NCBI GenBank assembly: GCA_029883965.1
Contig: JAOUIN010000022.1
Coordinates: forward strand, 1 to 18,042
Direction: 5' to 3'
Length of the DNA stretch: 18,042 nucleotides
Origin: Betaproteobacteria bacterium
Lineage (GTDB): Bacteria > Pseudomonadota > Gammaproteobacteria > Burkholderiales > SG8-41
The notes under the pieces are model-generated. The model was not told the DNA's origin, searched no databases, and saw only the letters and a list, made by a program, of their open reading frames with translations. This document shows positions 1 to 6,688 of this stretch, piece after piece. The translations under genes and the position numbers were made by a program. The stretch's first letter is position 1. Each line of letters begins with the position of its first letter.

Positions 1-2
1 AT

Positions 3-1034
3 CCGAGCAGCGTCAAGACCGACTGGAAGGTGGGTGACATTCGCGGCATTCAGGAAGTCACGGTTATCCGGCCGGTGGAGCTGAATGTATTGCGGTCGTT
101 CAAGTACAGTCTTGCCTATTTTTTGCTGGTGGCCGGTGCCGGCGCTTATTTCATCATGACGCAGCGGCGGCAGAATGCCACGATCCGCGCGATGAACAAC
201 GAACTGGAAAACAACAACAACTTCCTGGCCTCGATATCGATGAAGATTTCACGCTACCTGTCGCCGCAGGTGTACAAGAGCATATTCAGCGGTGCCATGG
301 ACGGCTCGCTGAAGACCACGCGCAAGAAGCTGACGATCTTTTTTTCGGACGTCAAAGGGTTCACCGAAATCAGCGAAAGGCTGCAGCCGGAGGAACTGAC
401 CGCGTTGATCAATGAATACTTCACCGAAATGTCCGATATCGCGCTGAAGCACGGCGGCACCATCGACAAGTTCATCGGCGATGCGATCCTGGTGTTTTTC
501 GGCGATCCGGAATCCCGCGGGGTTGCGGAAGATGCGAAGGCGTGTGTACGCATGGCGCTGGACATGCAGGACCGGCTGGCGGCGCTGAACGTCAAATGGC
601 GCAAGCTCGGCGCGGAAGAGCCGTTTCGCATCCGGATCGGCATCAATACCGGGTTCTGCAATGTCGGCAACTTCGGCAGTTCCGATCGCATGGATTACAC
701 CATCCTCGGTGCCGAGGCCAATCTTGCGGCACGCCTGCAGACCAATGCTCCGCCGGACGGCATCGTGGCGAGCTATGAGACCTATGCGCTGGTCAGCGAC
801 ATCGTGTCAGCGCGGGCGTTGCCGCCAATGCTGATGAAAGGCATCAGCCGCGAGGTGGTGCCCTATCTGATCGAGGGGCCGCTGGTGGGTGACGGATCAG
901 CGCCGATCATCAATGAACATGGTGATGGCGTCGACTTCTACCTCAACATGGAGAAGATGGACGCTGAACGTTCCGAGAAAGTGCGCGAGATGCTACGGCA
1001 GGCGCTCGCCGCGCTGGAGCAACGCAAAAAATAA
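3..1034 (+). CDS. Class III adenylate/guanylate cyclase, membrane-anchored, 5' truncated by window edge
   Basis: This protein makes cyclic nucleotide, most likely cAMP from ATP, at the inner membrane. The frame is open from the window edge; a GTG at 30 is internal to it, so the true start lies upstream. Numbering from that GTG: residues 1-20 resemble the end of a periplasmic sensor domain (perhaps Tll0287-like/DUF3365, a weak call), residues 26-43 are a membrane helix, 45-80 a polar linker, and 95-285 the cyclase domain. Metal-binding aspartates are D107 (FSDVKGFT) and D151 (IGDAILVFFG). K147 and T224 are the purine-selecting pair, and N231 and R235 the transition-state residues. The Lys/Thr pair favours adenylate over guanylate cyclase, as in CyaC-type enzymes. 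It converges on the hydrolase gene at 1083. Confidence 0.9.
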   Translation, partial: PSSVKTDWKVGDIRGIQEVTVIRPVELNVLRSFKYSLAYFLLVAGAGAYFIMTQRRQNATIRAMNNELENNNNFLASISMKISRYLSPQVYKSIFSGAMDGSLKTTRKKLTIFFSDVKGFTEISERLQPEELTALINEYFTEMSDIALKHGGTIDKFIGDAILVFFGDPESRGVAEDAKACVRMALDMQDRLAALNVKWRKLGAEEPFRIRIGINTGFCNVGNFGSSDRMDYTILGAEANLAARLQTNAPPDGIVASYETYALVSDIVSARALPPMLMKGISREVVPYLIEGPLVGDGSAPIINEHGDGVDFYLNMEKMDAERSEKVREMLRQALAALEQRKK

Positions 1035-1035
1035 G

Positions 1036-1076
1036 CGGAAGGGCAGCCAGCGGGCATCTGCCCGCCGGCTCTTCCG
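1036..1076 (-). terminator. Strong hairpin between convergent genes; intrinsic terminator for the minus strand
   Basis: A long stem pairs CGGAAG (1036-1041) with CTTCCG (1071-1076), AGCC (1045-1048) with GGCT (1067-1070), and GCGGGCA (1050-1056) with TGCCCGC (1059-1065). It has a 3-nt bulge at 1042-1044 and one A/C mismatch. Read on the minus strand, the hairpin is followed by a T-rich tract (1034 down to 1025), so it fits a Rho-independent terminator of the hydrolase gene ending at 1083. On the plus strand there is no T tract, but the stem may also stop cyclase transcripts. Confidence 0.75.
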
Positions 1077-1082
1077 TACTGC

Positions 1083-1946
1083 TCAGGCCGCTTTCTGCAG
1101 CGCCCGCAGCTGTTTGGCGATGAAAGCCTTGACCATCTCGTGCGAGCGGTCGGCGTCGGGACCCGGTGTTGCGGTCCATTCATGTTCGCATCCCGGAAAA
1201 ATCTCGAGCTGGCATTCGCCGCCCGCCGCGCGGTAGGCTGCGGCGAATTTTTCCTGGATCGGCGGAATCACGTTGTTGTCCTCGCCGCCCTGCATGATCA
1301 GCATCGGCGGCAGCGTGACCTTTTCCTTGCGCTCGAGGATTTCATGCGGGTTGCCTTCGTGGATGCTGTCCGGCGGACTGAAGAAGGTGTCTGATTTCTT
1401 CATCATTTCCGTGTTCTTCATTTTCTCGGCCTGGGCGCGGCGGGTCACCGGGTTGCTGATCGGCGAGCGCGTAGCGACGTAGGCAACGCTGCAATCGAGG
1501 TTCGGCGCTTCCGGCAGCGGAATTTCGTTGTAAAGCGCGTGGCGCGGGCGCATGCCCAGCAGTTGCGCGACATGGCCGCCGCTGGAGCTGCCGAGGATGC
1601 CGAAGTGTGTCGGGTCGCCGTTCAGTTCTTTCGCTTTATGCTTGAGCCAGCGCAGCGCGTAGCTCGCGTCCTGCACGCAGGCGGGATACGGCGCCTCATC
1701 GGAGAGCCGCAGGTCGGGTGATACGACCAGCATGCCGGAGGCTGCTATGGCGCGCGCCATCGGTTCGTTGGCATAGCGGTCCTTGCGGCTCCATGCGCCG
1801 CCGTGCAGGTCGAGCAGTACCGGAAACGGGCCGGCGCCCTGCGGCTGGTAGATGCGCGCAATCAGCGTGCGTTTGGCGGTCTTGCGGTATTCCACTTCCC
1901 AGACTTTGACGGCGAACAGGTTGCTGGGGTTGTAGGCGAGGGTCAT
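1083..1946 (-). CDS. Alpha/beta hydrolase, HSL/BD-FAE-like esterase
   Basis: A 287-residue putative carboxylesterase of the alpha/beta hydrolase fold. The oxyanion-hole motif HGGAW is at residues 48-52. The nucleophile elbow GSSSG at 119-123 places the nucleophile at S121. The remaining triad is D223 (GGEDNNV) and H255 (GCEHEW). The fold and HGG motif fit the hormone-sensitive lipase / BD-FAE group; the substrate is unknown. I chose the ATG at 1946 because GGAG lies 8 nt upstream and the protein then begins near the first predicted strand. An upstream ATG at 2039 would add 31 basic residues of unlikely composition. No signal peptide is seen, so it is probably cytoplasmic. It is divergent from the YciI-like gene. 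Confidence 0.88.
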   Translation of the reverse strand: MTLAYNPSNLFAVKVWEVEYRKTAKRTLIARIYQPQGAGPFPVLLDLHGGAWSRKDRYANEPMARAIAASGMLVVSPDLRLSDEAPYPACVQDASYALRWLKHKAKELNGDPTHFGILGSSSGGHVAQLLGMRPRHALYNEIPLPEAPNLDCSVAYVATRSPISNPVTRRAQAEKMKNTEMMKKSDTFFSPPDSIHEGNPHEILERKEKVTLPPMLIMQGGEDNNVIPPIQEKFAAAYRAAGGECQLEIFPGCEHEWTATPGPDADRSHEMVKAFIAKQLRALQKAA

Positions 1947-2059
1947 GGCAGCGTCTCCAATGCAGGACAGTTCACGGAATGCAATATGATAAGCCTTCCT
2001 GCGACACTGGCGGAATGCCTTGCGCCATCTGAAGTCCACATTGAACCGGAGAACAAATC

Positions 2060-2362
2060 ATGCTTTGGGCCATATCCTGCACAGACAATCCGAATACCGC
2101 CGCCATCCGCGACTCCGTGCTGCAGCCGCACCGTGATTATCTCGGCAGCCAGAAACACATACTCGTGCTGGCCGGCGCGACCCAGAATGACGAGGGCACC
2201 GAGGCCATCGGCAGCATGTTTATCGTCAACGTCAACAGCCGTGCAGAAGCGAAAAAGTTTTCCGACGGCGACCCGTTCACGCAAAAGGGGGTGTTCAGGA
2301 GTATCACCATTACGCGCATGCGCCGGGGACAGTGGAATCCCGGGGCTGCGGAAGGCGCCTGA
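2060..2362 (+). CDS. YciI-like protein (dimeric alpha+beta barrel)
   Basis: A 100-residue small protein matching the YciI family: a ferredoxin-like alpha+beta fold with an early conserved HRDYL segment (residues 24-28) and the late GDPFTQKGVFRSI region (about 70-82), where the family has its conserved aspartate and phenylalanine. Family members are small cytoplasmic proteins with putative active sites but mostly unassigned reactions; some are fused to or cooperate with other enzymes. The ATG at 2060 is preceded by GGAG at 2048-2051. It is divergent from the hydrolase and convergent with the selenoprotein operon, so no partner can be read from context. Confidence 0.85.
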   Translation: MLWAISCTDNPNTAAIRDSVLQPHRDYLGSQKHILVLAGATQNDEGTEAIGSMFIVNVNSRAEAKKFSDGDPFTQKGVFRSITITRMRRGQWNPGAAEGA

Positions 2363-2447
2363 AGATTATCTTGTGCGCGGACTTCGCGCGTGACGGCTGA
2401 AGCCCGTCGCTGATGGTGACGATATTTGAGTAGTGCGCGACCGAGTA

Positions 2448-2493
2448 CGTCAGGTGCACCGGGGTTTATCCGGCGTTAACCTGACGAATTTTT
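2448..2493 (+). terminator. Candidate terminator downstream of the YciI-like gene
   Basis: CGTCAGGT (2448-2455) pairs with ACCTGACG (2479-2486), enclosing an inner CCGG/CCGG stem (2459-2462 with 2470-2473) and a 7-nt loop. A TTTTT run follows at 2489-2493. The next 30 bp are unusually A+T-rich for this window. The hairpin is 86 bp after the YciI stop, so it may instead end a longer transcript. On the minus strand no T tract follows. Confidence 0.5.
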
Positions 2494-2537
2494 AACCTGT
2501 TGTTTTAATTTATTTTTTACAATCCCGGCGGGAGGCG

Positions 2538-3116
2538 TCAGCGCAGTTTGGCCAGCACTTCCAGCAATTCGTCGTTGGGCATGACGCCGCGTGGATCATT
2601 GACATTGACGTAACGCACGATGCCTTCCTTGTCGATGATGACCCACGAGCGTTTCGCGCGCAGGTAGCCGGCGATGCGCTTGGCATCACTGGCGGCGGCG
2701 GGATCATCGTTGAGCAGGCCGTACGCGCGCGTCATCACGCGGCGCGTGTCACTCAGCAACGGGAACTTCAGCCCGAGCTTGTTTGCAAACTCGGTATTGG
2801 CGGCATTGAAATCGACACTGACGCCCAGCACCTGGGCGTTGGCGGCCTCGAACTTGGGGAGATCAAGCTGGAAGGCCACGACTTCGGTCGTTCAGGTGTC
2901 GGTGAAGGCGCCGATGTAGAAAAACAGCACGACGCTGGATTTGCCGAGATAGTCGGCCAGCGCCACCGGCTTGCCGGTGGAGGACGGGATCGAGAATGCT
3001 GGCGCCTTGTCGCCGACCTTCACGGTCTGCGCCTGTGCGGCGCCGGCGAACAGCGCCGCGCCGCCCAGCAATCCGATCGCGAGCCAGCGCTGCAGTATTG
3101 AGGACATGCGGAACAT
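2538..3116 (-). CDS. Selenocysteine-containing periplasmic peroxiredoxin (AhpC/TSA, TxxU), read through TGA at 2892-2894
   Basis: A 192-residue exported peroxiredoxin if the in-frame TGA at 2892-2894 is decoded as selenocysteine (U75). Residues 1-30 are a signal peptide ending AQAQ. The mature protein opens with VKVGDKAPAF, the usual AhpC/TSA start. U75 sits in VVLFFYIGAFTDT-U-TTEVV, exactly where the peroxidatic cysteine of the FTPGCT.E motif falls. The fold then continues in the same frame (GVSVDFNAA, FPLLSD, GYLRAKRSWVIID) to a TGA at 2538. Apart from U75 the protein has no cysteine, so no internal resolving thiol exists and an external reductant is required. Stop-to-stop readings would give two useless halves. 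The ATG at 3116 is preceded by a perfect AAGGAGG at 3123-3129. It lies 27 bp after the UxxC thioredoxin-like gene, in one operon. The reaction, reduction of H2O2 or organic peroxides, is inferred from the family. Confidence 0.9.
2844..2877 (-). other. Candidate bacterial SECIS stem-loop in the peroxiredoxin mRNA
   Basis: Downstream of the UGA, on the minus strand, GGCCT (2877-2873) pairs with AGGCC (2848-2844). An upper stem pairs AGCTTG (2869-2864) with CAAGTT (2856-2851), including one G-U pair, with a 7-nt apical loop at 2863-2857. The loop begins 28 nt after the UGA, inside the usual bacterial window of about 16-37 nt. The loop lacks the G usually found in its first two positions, so this is a weaker candidate than the one in the neighbouring gene. 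Confidence 0.4.
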
Positions 3117-3143
3117 GAAGCGCCTCCTTTGGTGGGTGACAGG

Positions 3144-3674
3144 TTAGTTTTTCGCGAGTGCACGTACATACTTGCGCAGTACCTGGCCGTCGAAGTCGAC
3201 GTGACCGAGACCGCGGGCGTTGATCATGCCCTTGGTGTCGACAATGACCGTATACGGGACGCCGCGCACGCCGAAGTTGCGCGCAACATCCATGTTCTGG
3301 TCGAGCAGCGCAGGCAGGGTGTAGCCGCCCTTTTCGAACACCGGCTTTACCGCGGTGGCACCGGTGCCGTCTATGGAAATGGTGATGACGGCAATGCCGT
3401 CTTTTTTCAGCTCATCATGTGCCCGCTGCACGGCGGGCATGTCGCGCACGCAGGTACTTCACCACGAAGCCCAGAAGCGGATGATGGTGACCTTGTTGCG
3501 CAGGTCGGCATCGCTGCCACCGCTGCCGTTGAGTCCCGGCAACCTGAAGGCCGGCATCTGCACCGGCGGTGTCACCGGAGTCAGCGTTTCAGCGGCGGCA
3601 TGCCGGGACAATCCGGTGTTCAGCAGAAATCCTGCGGCGAGCAGGGCGGTCAGCAAAGCGGCGTGCAAACGCAT
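3144..3674 (-). CDS. Selenocysteine-containing TlpA/ResA-like thioredoxin (UxxC), read through TGA at 3459-3461
   Basis: A 176-residue exported thioredoxin-fold protein if the TGA at 3459-3461 is decoded as selenocysteine (U72). Residues 1-28 form a signal peptide ending in an AAA stretch. The mature part has MPAFRLPGLNG, then KVTIIRFWASW-U-STC-VRDMP, the TlpA/ResA active site with its first cysteine replaced by TGA and its second kept as C75. The fold continues through VITISIDG to the cis-proline region GVRGVPYTVIVD. C75 is the only cysteine. The ATG at 3674 has GGAG 5 nt upstream. It is first in an operon with the TxxU peroxiredoxin 27 bp downstream. Its role is inferred as a periplasmic disulfide or selenenylsulfide reductase, probably serving that peroxiredoxin. 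TGA occurs as a normal stop in neighbouring genes and TGG encodes the adjacent tryptophans, so a changed code does not explain it. Confidence 0.9.
3420..3439 (-). other. Candidate bacterial SECIS hairpin in the UxxC thioredoxin-like mRNA
   Basis: On the minus strand TGCCCGC (3439-3433) pairs perfectly with GCGGGCA (3426-3420) around the 6-nt loop CGTGCA (3432-3427). The loop starts 26 nt after the UGA (3459-3461), within the usual bacterial spacing, and has G as its second base followed by U, as SelB-binding loops often do. The stem has no obvious bulged U. The hairpin lies wholly within coding sequence, as bacterial SECIS elements do. Confidence 0.6.
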
Positions 3675-3737
3675 GAATTCTCCGGATGCGGAAATCGGCT
3701 GTCACGGCCGCGCGGCGGCGCCCGCAGTGTGCGGACC

Positions 3738-3743
3738 ATTCTA
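3738..3743 (-). promoter_or_regulatory. Possible -10 element (TAGAAT) for the selenoprotein operon
   Basis: TAGAAT on the minus strand lies 63 bp upstream of the ATG at 3674, in the 195-bp gap after the TctC gene and its hairpin. I find no good -35 at 16-18 bp, so the call is weak. The surrounding decamer CCATTCTAGC recurs in the folB/plsY palindrome. Confidence 0.3.
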
Positions 3744-3808
3744 GCGTGATCGGCCGCGCAAGGGCTACGGATGATCGCGGCGACGCCGGCAGTTCGGGCG
3801 GCGTGCAG

Positions 3809-3836
3809 CCCGGCGTCGCATTGTTGCGACGCCGGG
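3809..3836 (-). terminator. GC-rich hairpin downstream of the first TctC gene
   Basis: A perfect 12-bp inverted repeat (3809-3820 with 3825-3836) with the 4-nt loop TTGT starts 33 bp after the stop of the TctC gene ending at 3870. No T tract follows on either strand. It probably stabilises the mRNA 3' end or helps termination, and it separates this gene from the selenoprotein operon. Confidence 0.5.
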
Positions 3837-3869
3837 TGGCGTGGATCGAGTGGATCCGGGCGGAAAAAT

Positions 3870-4832
3870 CTATTGCGGCTCGATGCCGGCGTCTTTGGCA
3901 AGCTGCGCAAAGCGCTTGACGTCGGCGCGGAACAGTTTTGCCCACACTTCCGGGGTATCGCCGTTTGGCTCATAACCATTGTCGACGAAATGGGCATTCA
4001 CTTTCGGGTTCTGCAGTGCCTTGTGGATGGCCTGCTGTACCTTGCGTGCGATGGGCATCGGCATTTTTGCGGGACCGAACACGGCATGCCAGCCGGCGTC
4101 GGAAACGTAGCCTTTCACGGTCTCGCCGACGGTCGGAATTTCCGGCATGGAGCTCAGCCGTTTTGCGCCGGTAAAGGCAATGGCGCGAACACGACCCGCT
4201 TTGTGATGGGGCACGCCGACAGAGCCCGCCGGGAAGTGGATCTGCACTTCGCCCCCGACGACCGCGGCTGCGGCCGGGCCGCCGCCTTTGTAAGGCACGT
4301 GCAGCATTTTGATCTTCGCCATGTGCGTCAGCAGTGATCCGGCCAGATGCTGGCCGTTGCCGACGCCGGCGGTGCTGTAGCTCAACGACTGTTTCTTCGC
4401 GAGTTCGATCAGCTCGGCAATGTTTTTCACCGGCAGCTTCGGATTGACGACGACCAGGTAACCCAGGCCGGTGGCGACATTGGTGACGGGCGTAAAGTCC
4501 CTGACGATGTCGAACGGCATGGACTTGCGGATTGCCGGATTGACGGCGAAGGCAAAGGACGTGTTCAGCAGCGTGTAGCCGTCGGCATTTGCATTCTTGA
4601 CGGCATCGGCACCGATGAGACCGTTGGCGCCGCCGCGGTTGTCGATGACGAAGTTGGTGCCGATGATCGACTCCACTTCCCGGTAGAGCACGCGGGCGAA
4701 CACGTCGACGTTGCCGCCGGGCGGAAACGGCACGATCAGCCGGATCGGCCGGCTGGGGTAATTCTGGGCAATGGCGTTGCCGGCCAGTGCGAATGCGAAC
4801 AGACTGAGTATTACGGAAACAAAGTGGCGCAT
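3870..4832 (-). CDS. Tripartite tricarboxylate transporter substrate-binding protein (Bug/TctC family)
   Basis: A 320-residue periplasmic binding protein. Residues 1-22 are a signal peptide (cleavage near AIAQ). The mature start YPSRPIRLIVPFPPGGNVD is the Bug-family opening, followed by the family's NRGGANGLIGAD, ADGYTLL and HVPYKGGGPA segments that form the ligand pocket. Bug proteins bind small carboxylates or related solutes. They normally feed TctA/TctB permeases, but many betaproteobacterial copies are orphans, and no tctA or tctB is seen here. The ATG at 4832 follows a strong GGAGGAG. It is divergent from the hydroxyacid dehydrogenase at 5052, a common arrangement suggesting a hydroxy- or keto-acid ligand, which is inference. 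Confidence 0.93.
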   Translation of the reverse strand: MRHFVSVILSLFAFALAGNAIAQNYPSRPIRLIVPFPPGGNVDVFARVLYREVESIIGTNFVIDNRGGANGLIGADAVKNANADGYTLLNTSFAFAVNPAIRKSMPFDIVRDFTPVTNVATGLGYLVVVNPKLPVKNIAELIELAKKQSLSYSTAGVGNGQHLAGSLLTHMAKIKMLHVPYKGGGPAAAAVVGGEVQIHFPAGSVGVPHHKAGRVRAIAFTGAKRLSSMPEIPTVGETVKGYVSDAGWHAVFGPAKMPMPIARKVQQAIHKALQNPKVNAHFVDNGYEPNGDTPEVWAKLFRADVKRFAQLAKDAGIEPQ

Positions 4833-5011
4833 GGTTTCTCCTCCGGTGTTTTGGGCACGGGTGTCGGCGGCACGGGCTTATTGGATGTGCATCACCGACA
4901 GCCGCATTTTAGGATGCCGCGCGCGACAGGGGAATGTTTTTGTCGGATTTCGGCTGATATCCAGCGCATTTCTCCGTAATCGCCGTAATGCGGAATTATT
5001 TTCCTGTGGAA

Positions 5012-5020
5012 TGGGATAAT
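5012..5020 (+). promoter_or_regulatory. Possible extended -10 promoter for the hydroxyacid dehydrogenase
   Basis: TGGGATAAT (extended -10 form TGnGATAAT) lies 31 bp upstream of the GTG at 5052, within the 219-bp divergent gap 4833-5051. No clear -35 is present, which an extended -10 can tolerate. The same gap also holds a short direct repeat CCGTAAT just upstream. I see no convincing operator. Confidence 0.35.
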
Positions 5021-5051
5021 TTCATCGTTCAATTCTTGATGAGGCATCGTC

Positions 5052-6032
5052 GTGGCGAATTTGAAAGTGCTGGTTACTGCGGCAACTGTTTCTGAACTCG
5101 CGCAAAATCTGCTGCGTGAGGGCGGCGTCGAACCGGTTTTCATGAATACGCCGATCGACGAAGACATGCTGATCGGTGCACTGGCGCAGCCGGATGTCGC
5201 TGCCGTGCTGCTGCGCGGTTCACCACCGTTTACCGAGCGGGTATTTGCGTCCGCGCGTGGTTTGAAGATCGTGGCGAAGCACGGCGCCGGCGTGGATTCG
5301 GTGGATCTGGCAAGCGCAACCAGGCACGGTATTGCGGTCATGGTGGCCGGCGGGGCGAATGCTGACGCGGTGGCTGAGCACGCGCTGGCGATGATGTTGA
5401 GTCTGGTGCGCGAGTTACCGCAGTTTGACCGCAGCACACGACTGGGTGCATGGCGCAACCTGGATTACCTGGTGCGTGATTTTCGTGTGCGCACGGTCGG
5501 TATCGTCGGATTCGGCCAGATCGGTGAGCGCACGGCGCGGCTGGCGCAGGCCTGCGGCGCGCAGGTGGTGATCCACAACCGCTCGAAAATTACGCCTCCG
5601 GCAGGAATGGCGTTCGAGCCGGACCTCGGCAGCCTGCTTGAGTGCGCGGACATTGTCAGCCTGCACTGTCCGCTGACGGCCCGGACCCGCGGCATGATGG
5701 GTGCCGCGCAGTTCGCGCGGATGAAGCCCGGATCCTTGCTGATCAATACTGCGCGCGGTCCGGTGATCGATGAGCCGGCGCTGGTTGAGGCGCTGAAAAA
5801 CGGGCCGCTGGCCGGTGCAGGGCTGGATACGTTCGCCGAGGAGCCGGTCGATCCGGCAAATCCGCTGTTGGCGCTGCCCAATGTGCTGGTCACGCCGCAC
5901 GTCGCGGCGGCGACGACGGACGCGGCAGCGCGCATGGGTACGATTGCCGCGAACAACATCATCAGCTATCTGCGCGGGGAGATATATGACCGGCGCAATT
6001 TTCTTAATCCGGAGGCGCATAAGGGCGCATGA
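5052..6032 (+). CDS. D-isomer specific 2-hydroxyacid dehydrogenase (phosphoglycerate dehydrogenase-like)
   Basis: A 326-residue cytoplasmic NAD(P)-dependent oxidoreductase that interconverts a D-2-hydroxyacid and a 2-ketoacid. The N-terminal part carries the flavodoxin-like substrate domain (KHGAGVDSVD at 76-85). The Rossmann motif GFGQIG is at 153-158, with HNRS after strand 2, which suggests NADP use is possible because no acidic residue sits at its end. Catalytic residues are R235 (NTARG), E264 (AEEP) and H283 (TPHVA). The GTG at 5052 has GAGG 7 nt upstream. There is no ACT domain, so it is not a typical SerA of the long type. It is divergent from the Bug-type binding protein, consistent with catabolism of the imported acid. 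Confidence 0.92.
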   Translation: MANLKVLVTAATVSELAQNLLREGGVEPVFMNTPIDEDMLIGALAQPDVAAVLLRGSPPFTERVFASARGLKIVAKHGAGVDSVDLASATRHGIAVMVAGGANADAVAEHALAMMLSLVRELPQFDRSTRLGAWRNLDYLVRDFRVRTVGIVGFGQIGERTARLAQACGAQVVIHNRSKITPPAGMAFEPDLGSLLECADIVSLHCPLTARTRGMMGAAQFARMKPGSLLINTARGPVIDEPALVEALKNGPLAGAGLDTFAEEPVDPANPLLALPNVLVTPHVAAATTDAAARMGTIAANNIISYLRGEIYDRRNFLNPEAHKGA

Positions 6033-6202
6033 TGAATGGTAGCGCCGCAACGCTTACATATTGTTACACCGGCCATGTGCGAAACCGCATGGCGGAAAAC
6101 GTGCGGCGGATATAGGATGATGTGCGTGTGTGGGCGACGTAGCACGGCCCGGTGGCCGGGCAGTCGCAGGATTGATGTTTCACGATGAAAGGATGCTGCG
6201 TG

Positions 6203-6670
6203 ATGTCGAACAAGCTGGTCTGGACAGGTCGTGCCGCGGTGCTGATGGTTCTCGGTGCATTGATGGTTGCCCCCGTATTCGCCGACAAGCCCGCCTGGGC
6301 GGGTGGTGGCAAGAAACAGGAAGGCCGCGGCGACAGTGGTGGCGGCAAAAACAGCGAACGCTACTTCGGTGATCGGCAGCAGGTGCAGGTGCGCGACTAC
6401 TATGCCGGCGAGCATCGTGCAGGCCGTTGCCCGCCGGGCCTCGCCAAGAAGAACAATGGCTGCATGCCGCCGGGCCAGGCGAAGAAATGGCATAAAGGCC
6501 AGCCATTGCCGCGCGACATCGTGTATTACGACCTGCCGCCGACACTGGTGGTGCGGCTGGGCACGCCGCCGGCCGGGCATAAATACGTGCGCGTCGCGTC
6601 CGATATTCTGTTGATCGCCGTCGGGACTTCGATGGTGGTGGACGCGATCAACGATCTCGGCCGGATGTAA
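6203..6670 (+). CDS. RcnB/CigR-like exported protein
   Basis: A 155-residue exported protein. It has a signal peptide (about 1-27, ending PVFADK), then a Gly/Lys-rich low-complexity stretch (30-55). The conserved core CPPGLAKKNNGCMPPGQAKKW is followed by YYDLPPTLVVRLGTPPAGHKYVRV and a hydrophobic C-terminal segment ILLIAVGTSMVV. This core is that of RcnB-family periplasmic proteins (nickel/cobalt homeostasis in E. coli) and of CigR-like proteins; the precise role here is unknown. I prefer the ATG at 6203 because AAAGGA lies 9 nt upstream. The ATG at 6185 (161 residues) has no good site. The 170-bp gap before it shows two small hairpins but no clear promoter. Confidence 0.8.
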   Translation: MSNKLVWTGRAAVLMVLGALMVAPVFADKPAWAGGGKKQEGRGDSGGGKNSERYFGDRQQVQVRDYYAGEHRAGRCPPGLAKKNNGCMPPGQAKKWHKGQPLPRDIVYYDLPPTLVVRLGTPPAGHKYVRVASDILLIAVGTSMVVDAINDLGRM

Positions 6671-6688
6671 CAGCACCATCGCAGATGC

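Noticed and set aside
1947..2039. Upstream extension of the alpha/beta hydrolase to an ATG at 2039
   Set aside because: The extra 31 residues are Arg/Cys-rich without family similarity, while the ATG at 1946 has a good Shine-Dalgarno.
2892..3461. Reassignment of TGA to tryptophan or glycine
   Set aside because: TGA ends many clear genes here (hydrolase, YciI-like, SDR, TAXI, permease, folB), TGG encodes Trp beside the UxxC site, and Trp or Gly at these catalytic positions would make no sense.
2538..3674. Reading the two TGA-interrupted genes as pseudogenes, or as separate short genes on each side of the TGA
   Set aside because: Each gene has a single TGA, exactly at the catalytic Cys codon, with the rest of the frame, signal peptide and ribosome site intact; two independent mutations of this kind side by side are implausible.
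3129..3749. 206-codon plus-strand open frame opposite the selenoprotein genes
   Set aside because: It is a shadow of the real minus-strand genes with no family resemblance, signal or ribosome site.
4892..5458. 188-codon minus-strand open frame near the divergent gap
   Set aside because: Runs antisense to the hydroxyacid dehydrogenase and covers the divergent promoter region; no domain seen.
6147..6161. GCCCGG/CCGGGC mini-hairpin upstream of the RcnB-like gene as a terminator
   Set aside because: Only 6 bp with no T tract; expected by chance in GC-rich DNA.
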